Origin: Labilibaculum sp.
GTDB taxonomy: Bacteria; Bacteroidota; Bacteroidia; Bacteroidales; Marinifilaceae
DNA: 64,000 nt
Reading direction: 5' to 3'
Assembly: GCF_963664555.1 (NCBI RefSeq)
Contig: NZ_OY761461.1
Span: 434,001-498,000 of the forward strand
The translations under genes and the position numbers were made by a program. Under the pieces are notes generated by a model. The model did not search any database. It was not told the origin of the DNA and saw nothing but the letters and a program-made list of their open reading frames with translations. Within the stretch, counting starts at the first letter, position 1. Every line of letters starts with the position of its first letter. Below are positions 26,288 through 34,952 of this stretch, in pieces.

Positions 26288-27829
26288 GTGTTCAAGAATA
26301 AATCAACATTATTAAAAGCGGCAATTTTTGCTACCGGATTTTCCGGAGTGGTGGCAGAGTATATTTTGTCCACTTTGGCTCAGTATTTCTTAGGTAATTC
26401 TGTTTTTCATTGGGTGATGATTATCTCGCTCATGTTATTCTCAATGGGTTTGGGCAGCCGGATTACGAAGAATTTTGAGACCCGTTTATTGAAACATTTT
26501 CTGATATTGGAATTTGCGTTATCGTTCATTGTTTCGTTTGCAGCTTTATTGGTTTATACGGCTTCGGCATATACTCAATCCATTGGAATTCTTATTTATA
26601 GCCTGGCAATCTGCATTGGATTGTTGATTGGAATGGAAATACCTTTGGTGATCCGTATTAACGACGATTATGAGAAATTACAGTTTAATATCTCCAACAT
26701 TCTGGAGAATGATTACTATGGAAGTTTACTGGGAGGAATCTTTTTTGCCTTTGTTGGATTACCGGTGTTTGGATTGATTTATACTCCCTTTATTCTGGGG
26801 TTTGTAAATTTCTCTGTCTCGATTGTGGTGTTGATTTTTCTTTGGGATCTTTTGAAATCCTCAGAGAGAAAAGTGCTGATTGTATTAGGCACATTTATCA
26901 TGATTTTGCTTACAACGGGAGTTTTTGTCACTGATCCTATCATTAGGTATGGAGAACAACAAAAATATTCCGACAAGGTGATTTACACACAACAGACAAA
27001 ATATCAGCGCATTGTAATTACAAAATGGAAGAATGATTACTGGTTGTATCTAAATGGTAACGAACAGTTATGTACGCGTGATGAATTGATGTATCATGAA
27101 CCTTTAGTGCATCCGGCCATGAGTTTGCACCCAAATCCGGTTAACGTTTTAGTATTAGGCGGTGGTGATGGTTGTGCTGTTCGGGAAATTTTAAAATATC
27201 CAAAAGTTGAAAAGATTACTTTGGTGGATTTAGATCCGGCTATGACTAATTTGGGCAAAACACATCCTATTCTAACTAGTCTAAATCAGAATTCGTTGAG
27301 TGATGAAAAGGTTGAGGTGCTGAATGAGGATGGGTACAAATATTTGTTATCGATTGATGATTATTACGATGTTGTAATTATTGATTTACCCGACCCGAGA
27401 GGTGTTGAACTGGGACGTTTGTATTCGCATGAATTTTATAAACTTTGTTATCGGCATTTAAGGCCGGGAGGTGTTATTGTAACTCAGGCTGGAAGTCCGT
27501 ATTTCGCAACACAGGCATTTTCCTGTATATTGGAGACAATGAAAAGTGCGGGGTTCGTGACGGTTCCCATGCACAATCAGGTAATAACTTTGGGAGAATG
27601 GGGATGGAGCTTAGGCGTTAAAGAGCCTGCTGACAAAAATGTGAAAAAACAATTGCAAAATCTCGATATAGAAGTACCAACTCGTTGGATCAATAAAGAA
27701 GCAATGACCTTGATTACATCTTTTGGCAAGGATTTTTATCCTTGGGAAAAGGACAGTGTTTATATCAATAGAATTCATGATCCCGTATTGTATCAATATT
27801 ATTTAAAAGGCAATTGGGATCTTTATTAA
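26288..27829 (+). CDS. Membrane-anchored polyamine aminopropyltransferase (spermidine synthase-like)
   Basis: A 513-residue fusion of an N-terminal membrane domain (residues about 8-220, six to seven helices) with a C-terminal spermidine-synthase domain. The start is GTG at 26288. The enzyme part has TKYQRIVITKWKNDYWLYLN and a YHE motif (ELMYHEPLVHPA), the AdoMet-type loop VLVLGGGDGCAVREIL at about residues 287-302, and the acidic ligand LVDLDPAM. IIDLPDPRGVELGRLYS corresponds to the canonical DSSDPxGPAxxLF gate-loop region: the first catalytic Asp is kept but the GPAxxLF part is changed. It should transfer aminopropyl from decarboxylated AdoMet, supplied by the next gene, to an amine that may be at or in the membrane. 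The acceptor is unknown. Confidence 0.88.
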   Translation: MFKNKSTLLKAAIFATGFSGVVAEYILSTLAQYFLGNSVFHWVMIISLMLFSMGLGSRITKNFETRLLKHFLILEFALSFIVSFAALLVYTASAYTQSIGILIYSLAICIGLLIGMEIPLVIRINDDYEKLQFNISNILENDYYGSLLGGIFFAFVGLPVFGLIYTPFILGFVNFSVSIVVLIFLWDLLKSSERKVLIVLGTFIMILLTTGVFVTDPIIRYGEQQKYSDKVIYTQQTKYQRIVITKWKNDYWLYLNGNEQLCTRDELMYHEPLVHPAMSLHPNPVNVLVLGGGDGCAVREILKYPKVEKITLVDLDPAMTNLGKTHPILTSLNQNSLSDEKVEVLNEDGYKYLLSIDDYYDVVIIDLPDPRGVELGRLYSHEFYKLCYRHLRPGGVIVTQAGSPYFATQAFSCILETMKSAGFVTVPMHNQVITLGEWGWSLGVKEPADKNVKKQLQNLDIEVPTRWINKEAMTLITSFGKDFYPWEKDSVYINRIHDPVLYQYYLKGNWDLY

Positions 27830-27898
27830 AATTAGTGTGGGCTTGTAACATTTTGCAACATATTTGCACTGATTTAAAATCAAAAAAATCAAGATCCA

Positions 27899-28249
27899 AT
27901 GGAGACGAAAACAAAAATATTAGAAGCAAAAATTCACAATCTTCGATTTTGGGTTTCGGAATATGAACCAAAGGTTTTACAAGTGCAGTTTCAAAATTAT
28001 TTGGAGCAGGTTGGTTTTGTGATTTTGAATTTTACCGATCATTATTTTCCGGTTCAGGGATATACGGCATTTTGGTTGTTGGCTGAATCGCATTTGGCCA
28101 TTCATACTTTTCCTGATAAAGGATGGTCGTATGTTGAATTGAGCAGCTGCAGCCAAAAAAAATCAGAAGATTTTAAAAGTCTGGTAAATGCGGGTAAGCT
28201 GAACATGAAATGGAACGGAGATGGAGTAGAAATTTGTGTACCTGAATAA
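27899..28249 (+). CDS. speD: S-adenosylmethionine decarboxylase proenzyme
   Basis: A 116-residue class 1b-type AdoMet decarboxylase that self-cleaves to create a pyruvoyl cofactor. The processing site is LAESHLAIHTFPDKG: cleavage between Glu63 and Ser64, with Ser64 becoming pyruvate. His69 and Cys84 (LSSCSQKK) correspond to the processing His and proton-donor Cys of the Thermotoga enzyme (63/68/83), so all three catalytic residues are present. It makes decarboxylated AdoMet for the aminopropyltransferase directly upstream (69-base gap). The next gene begins 10 bases after its stop, consistent with one transcript. No arginine or ornithine decarboxylase gene is in the window. Confidence 0.92.
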   Translation: METKTKILEAKIHNLRFWVSEYEPKVLQVQFQNYLEQVGFVILNFTDHYFPVQGYTAFWLLAESHLAIHTFPDKGWSYVELSSCSQKKSEDFKSLVNAGKLNMKWNGDGVEICVPE

Positions 28250-28259
28250 GTAGAATCAC

Positions 28260-29285
28260 ATGAAGAAAAGGCTAAGCATTTTCATTGCATTTTTAATATA
28301 CGTAATTGCCATACTGGGAATTAAATATTTTGAGGGGCAGTCACCCGATTCCAATATCAAGACAATTGGAGATGCTTTTTGGTATGCCATTGTTACTCTT
28401 ACTACGGTAGGATATGGTGATTTTTATCCGGTAACATTTGCTGGTAAAATTATTGGTCTTATTGTGATTATTGGTAGTTTAGGAATATTGGGATTTGTAA
28501 TTGGTGAAGTAACTGTTAGATTTAATCAGTATATGGAAAAGAAAAAAAGTGGTTTTTGGGGAAGTGATTTTGATAATCATTACATCATTATTGGCTGGAA
28601 TGAATTTGGACAAAAAGTAGCAAGTCAAATTATTCAGGCAGGACAAAAGGTAGCTTTTGTAACCAATAATAAAGCTGATCTGGATTTAATTGCTGATTTG
28701 TTTCCTTCTAAAGATACATTTAGTCTTTTTGCGGATTATTCTAATGTTGAAGCTTTAAATAAAGTGAATGTTGAGCAGTCAAAACGAATATTTGTAAATT
28801 TCGATAATGATTCGGAAACCCTGGTTTTTGTGATCAATTTAAAGAAAAGATTCCCTGAGGCGAACGTAGTTGTTACTTGTTTAAATCCTAGTTTGAGAGA
28901 AACTTTTGTGAATGCTGGTATTGTTCATGTAATTGCACAAAGTGAAGTTGCTTCAAAATTAGTTGCATCCTACTTATTTGAACCTTATGTGGCTGCCTAC
29001 ACCGAAGATTTAATTTCTACAAGTATTGCTGATGAAGATTCGGACATTCAGCAGTATATAATTACAGCCGATTGCGATTTTTCCGATGAGGAATATATGG
29101 CTGCTTTCATGAAACTGAAGCTGGATTACAACGCAATTTTAATTGGGATGGTAAAGGAGGGCAGGTTAATGAAGAATCCGCCTAAGGGAACAAGGATTGC
29201 AACGGGTGATTACTTGATTTTAATCTCCAGCGGAGAAACGAAAAAGAATCTGGAAGATTTTTTTGGCGTGAAGGAGGGTGAATAA
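28260..29285 (+). CDS. Two-helix potassium channel with RCK (TrkA-N/TrkA-C) regulatory domains
   Basis: A 341-residue K+ channel of the MthK/Kch kind. Helix 1 is residues 4-22, the pore helix and selectivity filter are WYAIVTLTTVGYGDFYP (TVGYGD at residues 49-54), and helix 2 is about 62-84. Residues about 100-230 form the TrkA-N/RCK Rossmann domain (YIIIGWNEFGQKVASQII; glycine loop altered to GWNEFG), and about 255-340 the TrkA-C-like domain ending DYLILISSGETKKNLEDFF. Channels of this type open on ligand or Ca2+/nucleotide binding to the RCK ring. Polyamines are known pore blockers of K+ channels, which makes its pairing with two polyamine enzymes notable. It ends 7 bases from the convergent rnhA. 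Confidence 0.92.
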   Translation: MKKRLSIFIAFLIYVIAILGIKYFEGQSPDSNIKTIGDAFWYAIVTLTTVGYGDFYPVTFAGKIIGLIVIIGSLGILGFVIGEVTVRFNQYMEKKKSGFWGSDFDNHYIIIGWNEFGQKVASQIIQAGQKVAFVTNNKADLDLIADLFPSKDTFSLFADYSNVEALNKVNVEQSKRIFVNFDNDSETLVFVINLKKRFPEANVVVTCLNPSLRETFVNAGIVHVIAQSEVASKLVASYLFEPYVAAYTEDLISTSIADEDSDIQQYIITADCDFSDEEYMAAFMKLKLDYNAILIGMVKEGRLMKNPPKGTRIATGDYLILISSGETKKNLEDFFGVKEGE

Positions 29286-29292
29286 AGCCGAA

Positions 29293-29751
29293 TTATTCAG
29301 GATTATAACCAACATCATCAGGAAGATTAGGCACTTGGGAAGCCATCACCGCTAACTGATCGGCACGTTCGTTTCCCGGAATGTTAGCGTGACCTTTGAT
29401 CCAAACAAATTTCACATTGTGTTTTTTATAAACTTCCAGGAATCTCATCCATAAATCTGCATTTTTTTTCCCTTTAAAACGCTTTTGAACCCATCCAAAA
29501 ACCCACTTTTTCTCTACAGAATCAACCACGTATTTCGAGTCGGAGTAAATCGTAACATCACAGTCAGGTGTTTTTAGTGCTTCCAGTCCAACAATTACAG
29601 CCATTAGCTCCATTCTGTTGTTTGTTGTTAGCTTGAATCCCTGATTTAAATCTTTACGATGTTTACCCGAAATTAAAACAACACCATAACCTCCCGGCCC
29701 GGGGTTTCCACTTGCTGCTCCATCGGTATACATGGTTATTTTTGTCGACAT
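29293..29751 (-). CDS. rnhA: Ribonuclease HI
   Basis: A 152-residue RNase HI, cutting the RNA strand of RNA-DNA hybrids. The active-site carboxylates are all visible: Asp10 in MYTDGAASGNPG, Glu48 in NNRMELMAV, Asp71 in IYSDSKYVV, and Asp131 with His121 in KGHANIPGNERADQLA. The basic protrusion (WVFGWVQKRFKGKK) is present, as in E. coli RNase HI. It is convergent with the K+ channel gene and has no terminator in the 7-base gap, so the two transcripts must overlap at their 3' ends. Confidence 0.96.
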   Translation of the reverse strand: MSTKITMYTDGAASGNPGPGGYGVVLISGKHRKDLNQGFKLTTNNRMELMAVIVGLEALKTPDCDVTIYSDSKYVVDSVEKKWVFGWVQKRFKGKKNADLWMRFLEVYKKHNVKFVWIKGHANIPGNERADQLAVMASQVPNLPDDVGYNPE

Positions 29752-29944
29752 ATTATTGGTTTGCGGTTTTCAAATCAAAAGTAAGAAAAAAATGAGATGC
29801 AGAAAGGATAAATGATGCATAAGAAAAAGGCTGCGGAGTTTACTCCAGGCATTTCTTGAATTGCTGATTGCAACTTATTGCGATCAGCAAGTAAGACAGA
29901 CTAGAAACTTTGATGTTCCTTTTTAGGTCTTTGTACAAATGTAA

Positions 29945-29973
29945 AAGGATGTCCGAATTACTCGAACATCCTT
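29945..29973 (-). terminator. Terminator after the S46 peptidase gene
   Basis: Arms AAGGATGT/ACATCCTT plus CGA/TCG with a single C/A mismatch, loop ATTAC. On the minus strand TTTTAC follows. It is about 75 bases past the S46 stop. The rest of the 298-base gap 29752-30049 contains no gene that I can see. Confidence 0.65.
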
Positions 29974-30049
29974 ACTTATTTCAATAAAATTTTAGTATTG
30001 TTATGCAAATCAATATGTTGGCTTGCGGCTAAAATCTCACATCTGTTTT

Positions 30050-32227
30050 TTACTTCACAATAGTCATTTCGTCAATCAGGTTTTGAGCACCGGCAAACTT
30101 ATCAATAATGAATAGTGTGTAGCGAATATCAAGATTAATACATCTTTGAAGATTCTCTTCAAAATCGATGTCTCCTGACATAGCTTCAGAATTACCATCA
30201 AAAGCAGTTCCAATTAATTCCCCGTTTCCGTTTATAACAGGAGAACCTGAGTTACCACCTGTAATATCACTGTTGGTTAGGAAACAAACAGGTAAGTTGC
30301 CATTTTTATCGGCATACTGTCCAAAGTCTTTTTTATTGTACAGCTCTTTCAGTTTAGCAGGAACAACAAATTCATCATTTGTAGGATCTTCTTTTTCCAT
30401 TACTCCTTTTAGAGTTGTAAAATGCTTATAGTAAACGCCATCTTTTGGAGTGTATCCACCAACATTTCCATAAGTTAAACGGATAGATGAATTTGCATCC
30501 GGAGCCAGGTTTTTCTTTTTGTTGATTTGCATTAAACCATCAACAAACAGACGTTTCCCTTTTTGTAATTGATCAGATCCTTTTGATAATTCAGCTCTAA
30601 TCTCTTTGTATTTAGTAATGATTGAGTTACCTATTTTGAAAGCAATATCATTTTCAAGAGTTTCCAGTTTTGGATCATCAAGAAATTTATTGAAACTTTC
30701 AGATGTAGCAAAAATGGAGTTTGAATAAACGTCAGAAGCTAATTTGTTAAAGTCGTTGTTGTATTCTTCAGTAAAAGTTTTGAATATCTCAGGTTGCTGC
30801 TCTGCTGCAATATTCGCTGCATACATTTTATACATGCCGGCCATCAGCTTTTGATCGGTTGGAGCATTGTAATCTTTGTAGAACCCTTCAGCAGCATGAC
30901 GTAAGCCAGTAATTGTCTTTTCAATAGCTTCTGCATCTTGAGTTTCAGCCTCAAGTAAAGATTTCAGACCTCCCAGTTGAATTGCGAAAATGGGCATTTC
31001 TGCACCGCTTAGCAAGGCTTCTCTTAAATAAGAACTTGAATTCATGATTTCCTTACGTTCTGCGTAAACCTGAGCAATCATTTCAAGAGCTTTTCCATAT
31101 TTAGCTTCTCTTTTTGATTTTTTATTTGCCCATTCAAGATATTCTTTTTCAATTTCTATTTTGTTCCCTATAGTATTCAACTTTGTAAGAGCCTTGTTTT
31201 GCTCATTGGAATACTTCCAGTAATTGGCACTCTGAGCATGCTTGGCTGCATATTGAATACGAACTTTAGCATCTTTAAGCATATCTTTTTTCATAATATC
31301 CAGTTTTAAAGTACGGATATCATAACGGTTTTGATTGGTGATTTTCATTGTTTCTTCCAAACCAAAAGAAGTAAGATAGCGATCTGTAGTTCCAGGGAAA
31401 CCCATAATCATAGCAAAATCCTGTTCTTCTACACCTTTGGCAGAAACAGGAAGGTGGTGATTTGGTTTTAATGGAATGTTATTGTCCGAGTAACCAGCAG
31501 GTTTTCCATCAGGGCCGGTATAAATGCGGAACATCGAGAAATCTGCAGTATGACGCGGCCACATCCAGTTATCTGTATCGCCGCCAAATTTACCCATTGA
31601 TTGTGGAGGTGCACCAACTAAACGAACATCTTTATATATCATATATACAAAGAGAAAATATTGGTTTCCCTCAAACATGCTTTTAACATTGGCTTTGTAA
31701 TCTGTTCCTTCTTCAGCTTTTTTCTCTAATTCTACAGCAACTTTTTCAATTGCTTTGTAACGTTCTTCCTCAGTCATTTCGTCAGTTACATTTGAAAGAA
31801 CTTTTTCCGATACATCTTCCATACGAACTAGGATTGATGCCGTAATTTCAGGATTGGTTAGCTCTTCTTTTTTATTGTAAGCCCAAAAACCATCTGAAAG
31901 GTAATCATGTTCTGTTGTAGAGTGCGATTGAAGTGCATTAAATCCACAGTGATGATTTGTAAGAAATAGTCCTTGATCGGAAATAATTTCACCAGTACAG
32001 AAATGACGGAATGGTCTTCCTTCTGTTCCCAGTCCTACAATTGCATCTTTTAAACTACTGTTATTGATGTTGTAAATATCATCGGCAGATAATTTTAAAC
32101 CCTTTGCCTTCATTTCGGCAACATTCTTATTTAATAAAGACAAAAGCCACATGCCTTCATCTGCTTTTGCATTGGAAAAGCTAAGTAGTAAACTTAGTCC
32201 CAAAATTAATGATGCAAATTTTCTCAT
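30050..32227 (-). CDS. S46 family dipeptidyl-peptidase (DPP7/DPP11 type)
   Basis: A 725-residue secreted serine exopeptidase that removes dipeptides from the N-termini of peptides, feeding amino-acid catabolism in the periplasm. A signal peptide (residues 1-22, ending NAKA) precedes DEGMWLLS, a typical start of the mature enzyme. The chymotrypsin-like triad is visible: His in FLTNHHCGFNALQSHS (about residues 89-93), Asp in GGDTDNWMWPRH, and Ser in SDITGGNSGSPVINGNGEL, followed by GTAFDGNSEAMSGDI. An alpha-helical cap lies between. The residue that sets hydrophobic (DPP7) versus acidic (DPP11) preference lies in the C-terminal region, and I cannot assign it with confidence. It is monocistronic. 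Confidence 0.93.
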   Translation of the reverse strand: MRKFASLILGLSLLLSFSNAKADEGMWLLSLLNKNVAEMKAKGLKLSADDIYNINNSSLKDAIVGLGTEGRPFRHFCTGEIISDQGLFLTNHHCGFNALQSHSTTEHDYLSDGFWAYNKKEELTNPEITASILVRMEDVSEKVLSNVTDEMTEEERYKAIEKVAVELEKKAEEGTDYKANVKSMFEGNQYFLFVYMIYKDVRLVGAPPQSMGKFGGDTDNWMWPRHTADFSMFRIYTGPDGKPAGYSDNNIPLKPNHHLPVSAKGVEEQDFAMIMGFPGTTDRYLTSFGLEETMKITNQNRYDIRTLKLDIMKKDMLKDAKVRIQYAAKHAQSANYWKYSNEQNKALTKLNTIGNKIEIEKEYLEWANKKSKREAKYGKALEMIAQVYAERKEIMNSSSYLREALLSGAEMPIFAIQLGGLKSLLEAETQDAEAIEKTITGLRHAAEGFYKDYNAPTDQKLMAGMYKMYAANIAAEQQPEIFKTFTEEYNNDFNKLASDVYSNSIFATSESFNKFLDDPKLETLENDIAFKIGNSIITKYKEIRAELSKGSDQLQKGKRLFVDGLMQINKKKNLAPDANSSIRLTYGNVGGYTPKDGVYYKHFTTLKGVMEKEDPTNDEFVVPAKLKELYNKKDFGQYADKNGNLPVCFLTNSDITGGNSGSPVINGNGELIGTAFDGNSEAMSGDIDFEENLQRCINLDIRYTLFIIDKFAGAQNLIDEMTIVK

Positions 32228-32252
32228 TTTAATTGCTTTAAATTTTTAATGT

Positions 32253-32284
32253 AACCGAATTGGTCTTTTAAAACCAGTTTGGTT
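32253..32284 (-). other. Hairpin in the S46 mRNA leader
   Basis: Arms AACCGAATTGGT and ACCAGTTTGGTT can pair over 12 positions (two G-T pairs when read on the plus strand, two C/A mismatches in the minus-strand RNA), loop of eight. It lies 26-57 bases ahead of the S46 start codon and downstream of the predicted -7 box. Functional meaning is unknown. Confidence 0.3.
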
Positions 32285-32314
32285 ATTTGATGTTATAAGT
32301 ATTTAGTCGATTAG

Positions 32315-32322
32315 CAAAGTTA
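32315..32322 (-). promoter_or_regulatory. Possible -7 box for the S46 peptidase gene
   Basis: TAACTTTG on the minus strand fits TAnnTTTG. The nearest TTG lies 24 bases upstream, longer than the usual 19-21 spacing, so only the -7 element is convincing. It would give a leader of about 80 bases. Confidence 0.4.
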
Positions 32323-32492
32323 ATATTAATATGTGAGTACATTTTTCAATCAAAAACCATAAAATGAATAGTAAGAGTTAATGATCTGTTTGTCAGAGTT
32401 TTGAATCTGATTGTGATTCTGAAAATTAGATGAACCCTGTGATTTTCTCGTTAAAGAGGATTCATAATTATCTGTTAATGAGCTGTATTTGT

Positions 32493-33098
32493 TTAAAATT
32501 TTAATTCAAGTTGATTTGGCAATAGCGAAAATGTCTTTCTATGAATGGAGTTGATTCCGTGCTCTCGAATTGCCAATCGGTGTTTTTTTGTTGGATAGCC
32601 TTTGTTATTTTTCCAGTCGTAGCAAGGAAATTTTTCATGCTCAGATAACATATAGTCATCACGATAAGTTTTTGCTAAAACGGATGCTGCAGCAATGGAT
32701 AAGTATTTGCCATCACCTTTAATGATACAGGTATGATTGATATTAGGATAAGGAGTGAAACGGTTTCCATCAATAAGCAGATGTTCAGGTTTGATTTTGA
32801 GCTGTTCGATAGCTCGGTGCATGGCTAAAAATGATGCATTCAGGATATTAATCTGATCAATTTCTGTGTGACTTACAATGCCAACAGCCCAGGCAATTGC
32901 TTCTTTTTGAATTACTTCACGAAGCAGATATCTGTTTTTTTCAGAGAGTTTTTTTGAATCGTTTAATAATTTGTCCGAAAAATTTTTAGGTAAGATTACT
33001 GCTGATGCGAATACGGGGCCGGCAAGACATCCTCGTCCTGCTTCGTCGCAACCGGCTTCAATCATATTTTTGTGTAAATAGGAGGCTAATTCATTCAT
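32493..33098 (-). CDS. rnhB: Ribonuclease HII
   Basis: A 201-residue RNase HII, which nicks at ribonucleotides embedded in DNA. The signature [19 protein letters not shown] carries the first two acidic ligands (Asp18, Glu19). HLLIDGNRF gives the third Asp, and [21 protein letters not shown] is the other conserved block. It is the second RNase H in the window, about 2.7 kb from rnhA. The 265-base gap after it (32228-32492) holds the S46 promoter and leader. It lies 65 bases downstream of the CotH-like gene on the same strand and might be read through from it. Confidence 0.95.
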   Translation of the reverse strand: MNELASYLHKNMIEAGCDEAGRGCLAGPVFASAVILPKNFSDKLLNDSKKLSEKNRYLLREVIQKEAIAWAVGIVSHTEIDQINILNASFLAMHRAIEQLKIKPEHLLIDGNRFTPYPNINHTCIIKGDGKYLSIAAASVLAKTYRDDYMLSEHEKFPCYDWKNNKGYPTKKHRLAIREHGINSIHRKTFSLLPNQLELKF

Positions 33099-33163
33099 AG
33101 ATGCAATATTTGACTGTAAAAATAGATCGAATTTTCTATTGAATCAAATGTGCATATATTAAA

Positions 33164-34243
33164 TTAGTTTTTGTGTTTTATAGTTCGGGATCCGTCAATA
33201 AATTCTGACTTTACACTTTTAGGATTGTCTATTATTTCATAGAATTCATCGAAATAATTTAAGGCCCGTTCTTTTTCCTTATTATCCAGATAAGGACAAT
33301 TTGTGTATAGGTCGTATAAAAGTTCTTTTTTCATTCGAAATTCCCTAAAAACACATTCCAGTTCTTCAGCGGTTCGTTTATAACCCCTGTAAAGCCGTTC
33401 ATGAATGGATTGAATATCTAATTTAGCATTCGGAATGGCATAAGGAGCATCTACCAAACTGGCCCAGTCGAAATCATAAGGTACTGCAATCAAACTTGAG
33501 GTTGGGGTTTTCGAAATAAGCTTAATGTTATGGAGGGTTGGCACTCCCCAGTCGGTGTTTCCAACCATGTATTGGAATATGGCAAGTTTGGTTATTTTAC
33601 TGATGTTGGTACGATCTTGATGAATTTTTTTGTCGTAACGGGTTATCTTGCCATTCCTTGCAGCCATTTTTTTAAAATCCTCTATGAAGAATGCAAATTT
33701 TTCAAGAGCTTGCATCTCTTCTTTACTGTCTTTGTAGGTAATCTTTACCAAACGAACTCTAAAACTTTCAGGTGTGAAAATATTGTATGCCTTGTAGATG
33801 AGATATTCATGAATAAGCATTTGTTCGAATTTGGAATTGCGATTTTGGCAATGAGAAACCAATTTTAGCTTATCGTTATCGTGAAAAAGAGAATAGTTTG
33901 ATTCTGCTTTGTTGAATTTTACAGTTAATGGTGGAAATGCACAAATACTACGATCTTTCCTGAAATTCCCTCTGGTTTTAAGTTCTACAATCATAGAAAC
34001 AATTGAATCACCAAGTAGGTAGGAGAGTCTCCCCTTGTGATATTTGTTATTATCACCTACATCTTTAACCAATGACTTCAGATCAGTAGTTATTGACAAT
34101 TCAATAAGTGAATCGGATTCAAATAAATCCGGAGCATGATAAACAGAATCGATTTTTTCTTGACCAATCACAAGTAGTCTTGTACATCCTAGTGAGAATA
34201 GAAGGAGCATCAGAAAAGCCTTGTATCGAAATAATTTTATCAT
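33164..34243 (-). CDS. Lipoprotein with CotH-like (atypical kinase) fold
   Basis: A 359-residue predicted lipoprotein (lipobox FSLGC, Cys20). Several features recall the CotH spore-coat kinase family: an early strand block VELKTRGNFRKDRSICAFPPL (compare the CotH 'RGNSS...K.PYRLKF' pattern), a helical LIHEYLIYKAYNIFTPESFRVRLVKI, then MVGNTDWGVPTLHNIKLI with Asp231 as catalytic-type Asp, and VPYDFDWASL (Asp257/Asp259) in the metal-binding position. Context agrees: the next gene upstream encodes DUF4956, a membrane family often found beside CotH and VTC-domain proteins. A periplasmic protein or lipid kinase is the implied function, but the similarity is from motifs recognised by eye. Confidence 0.62.
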   Translation of the reverse strand: MIKLFRYKAFLMLLLFSLGCTRLLVIGQEKIDSVYHAPDLFESDSLIELSITTDLKSLVKDVGDNNKYHKGRLSYLLGDSIVSMIVELKTRGNFRKDRSICAFPPLTVKFNKAESNYSLFHDNDKLKLVSHCQNRNSKFEQMLIHEYLIYKAYNIFTPESFRVRLVKITYKDSKEEMQALEKFAFFIEDFKKMAARNGKITRYDKKIHQDRTNISKITKLAIFQYMVGNTDWGVPTLHNIKLISKTPTSSLIAVPYDFDWASLVDAPYAIPNAKLDIQSIHERLYRGYKRTAEELECVFREFRMKKELLYDLYTNCPYLDNKEKERALNYFDEFYEIIDNPKSVKSEFIDGSRTIKHKN

Positions 34244-34262
34244 AATTTGAGTGTTTTATTTA

Positions 34263-34940
34263 TCAGGAGCTCCTTTCGCTTATTTCGGCATCGGTTAAGA
34301 TATTAGGAGTTGCTGATTCTTTGTAGAATACAATTAGTTTTATATATCCTTTTGCTAAATCTATTTGTCCAATATTAAATTTTGCGACTACCATTCCTGT
34401 TCGGGTTTGGATGTCATTAATCAATTCCTGATGCTTACTGGGATGAATTAAATCAAGTCGATCGTATACTATGGTTCTTCTTGCAAGATGACGTCTCATC
34501 CATACTCTTTCCATTACCCAGGTAGTAGCCATAAAAGCTGTATTGGTAAAAGCAATTTCGCCAAAACTAACTTCACCTCTGGTTAATGCATTAATAACTG
34601 ATATGGTAATGACAAGAAAAAGGTAGGTCATCTCCCGGATTGGTATGGTATCGGTACGGTATCGAATAATTCCAAAAATTGCAAATAATCCAAGCGCAAA
34701 ACCCAATTGTAATTCAATACTTCCAAGTAAAAAACAAAGAAAGAATACGGTTGTACTTATCATGATATACGTAAAAACGTAGGATCGTTTCCCTGTAGCT
34801 CTAAAATAAACGTAATTGATTACAAAAACCGTTACCGCTAAATTAAGTATGAATCGGAGTAGCAATTCAAGAATATTATTCGAGTACATAAAAGATGTTG
34901 GAATATTCGGGTTTGCTATTATATCAGTAAAAACTTCCAT
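34263..34940 (-). CDS. DUF4956 family membrane protein
   Basis: A 225-residue membrane protein with four hydrophobic helices in the first 140 residues (LELLLRFILNLAVTVFVIN; YIMISTTVFFLCFLLGSI; LGFALGLFAIFGIIRYRT; TYLFLVITISVINALTRG). The connecting FGIIRYRTDTIPIREMTYLF is the most conserved part of DUF4956. A cytosolic C-terminal domain follows (RRTIVYDRLDLIHPSKHQELINDIQTRTG). The family is of unknown function and recurs next to CotH-like kinases and VTC polyphosphate-polymerase domains. It lies 19 bases before the CotH-like gene and 12 bases after the phosphatase gene, forming a tight three-gene operon. Confidence 0.88.
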   Translation of the reverse strand: MEVFTDIIANPNIPTSFMYSNNILELLLRFILNLAVTVFVINYVYFRATGKRSYVFTYIMISTTVFFLCFLLGSIELQLGFALGLFAIFGIIRYRTDTIPIREMTYLFLVITISVINALTRGEVSFGEIAFTNTAFMATTWVMERVWMRRHLARRTIVYDRLDLIHPSKHQELINDIQTRTGMVVAKFNIGQIDLAKGYIKLIVFYKESATPNILTDAEISERSS

Positions 34941-34952
34941 GTCGTTTCGGTT

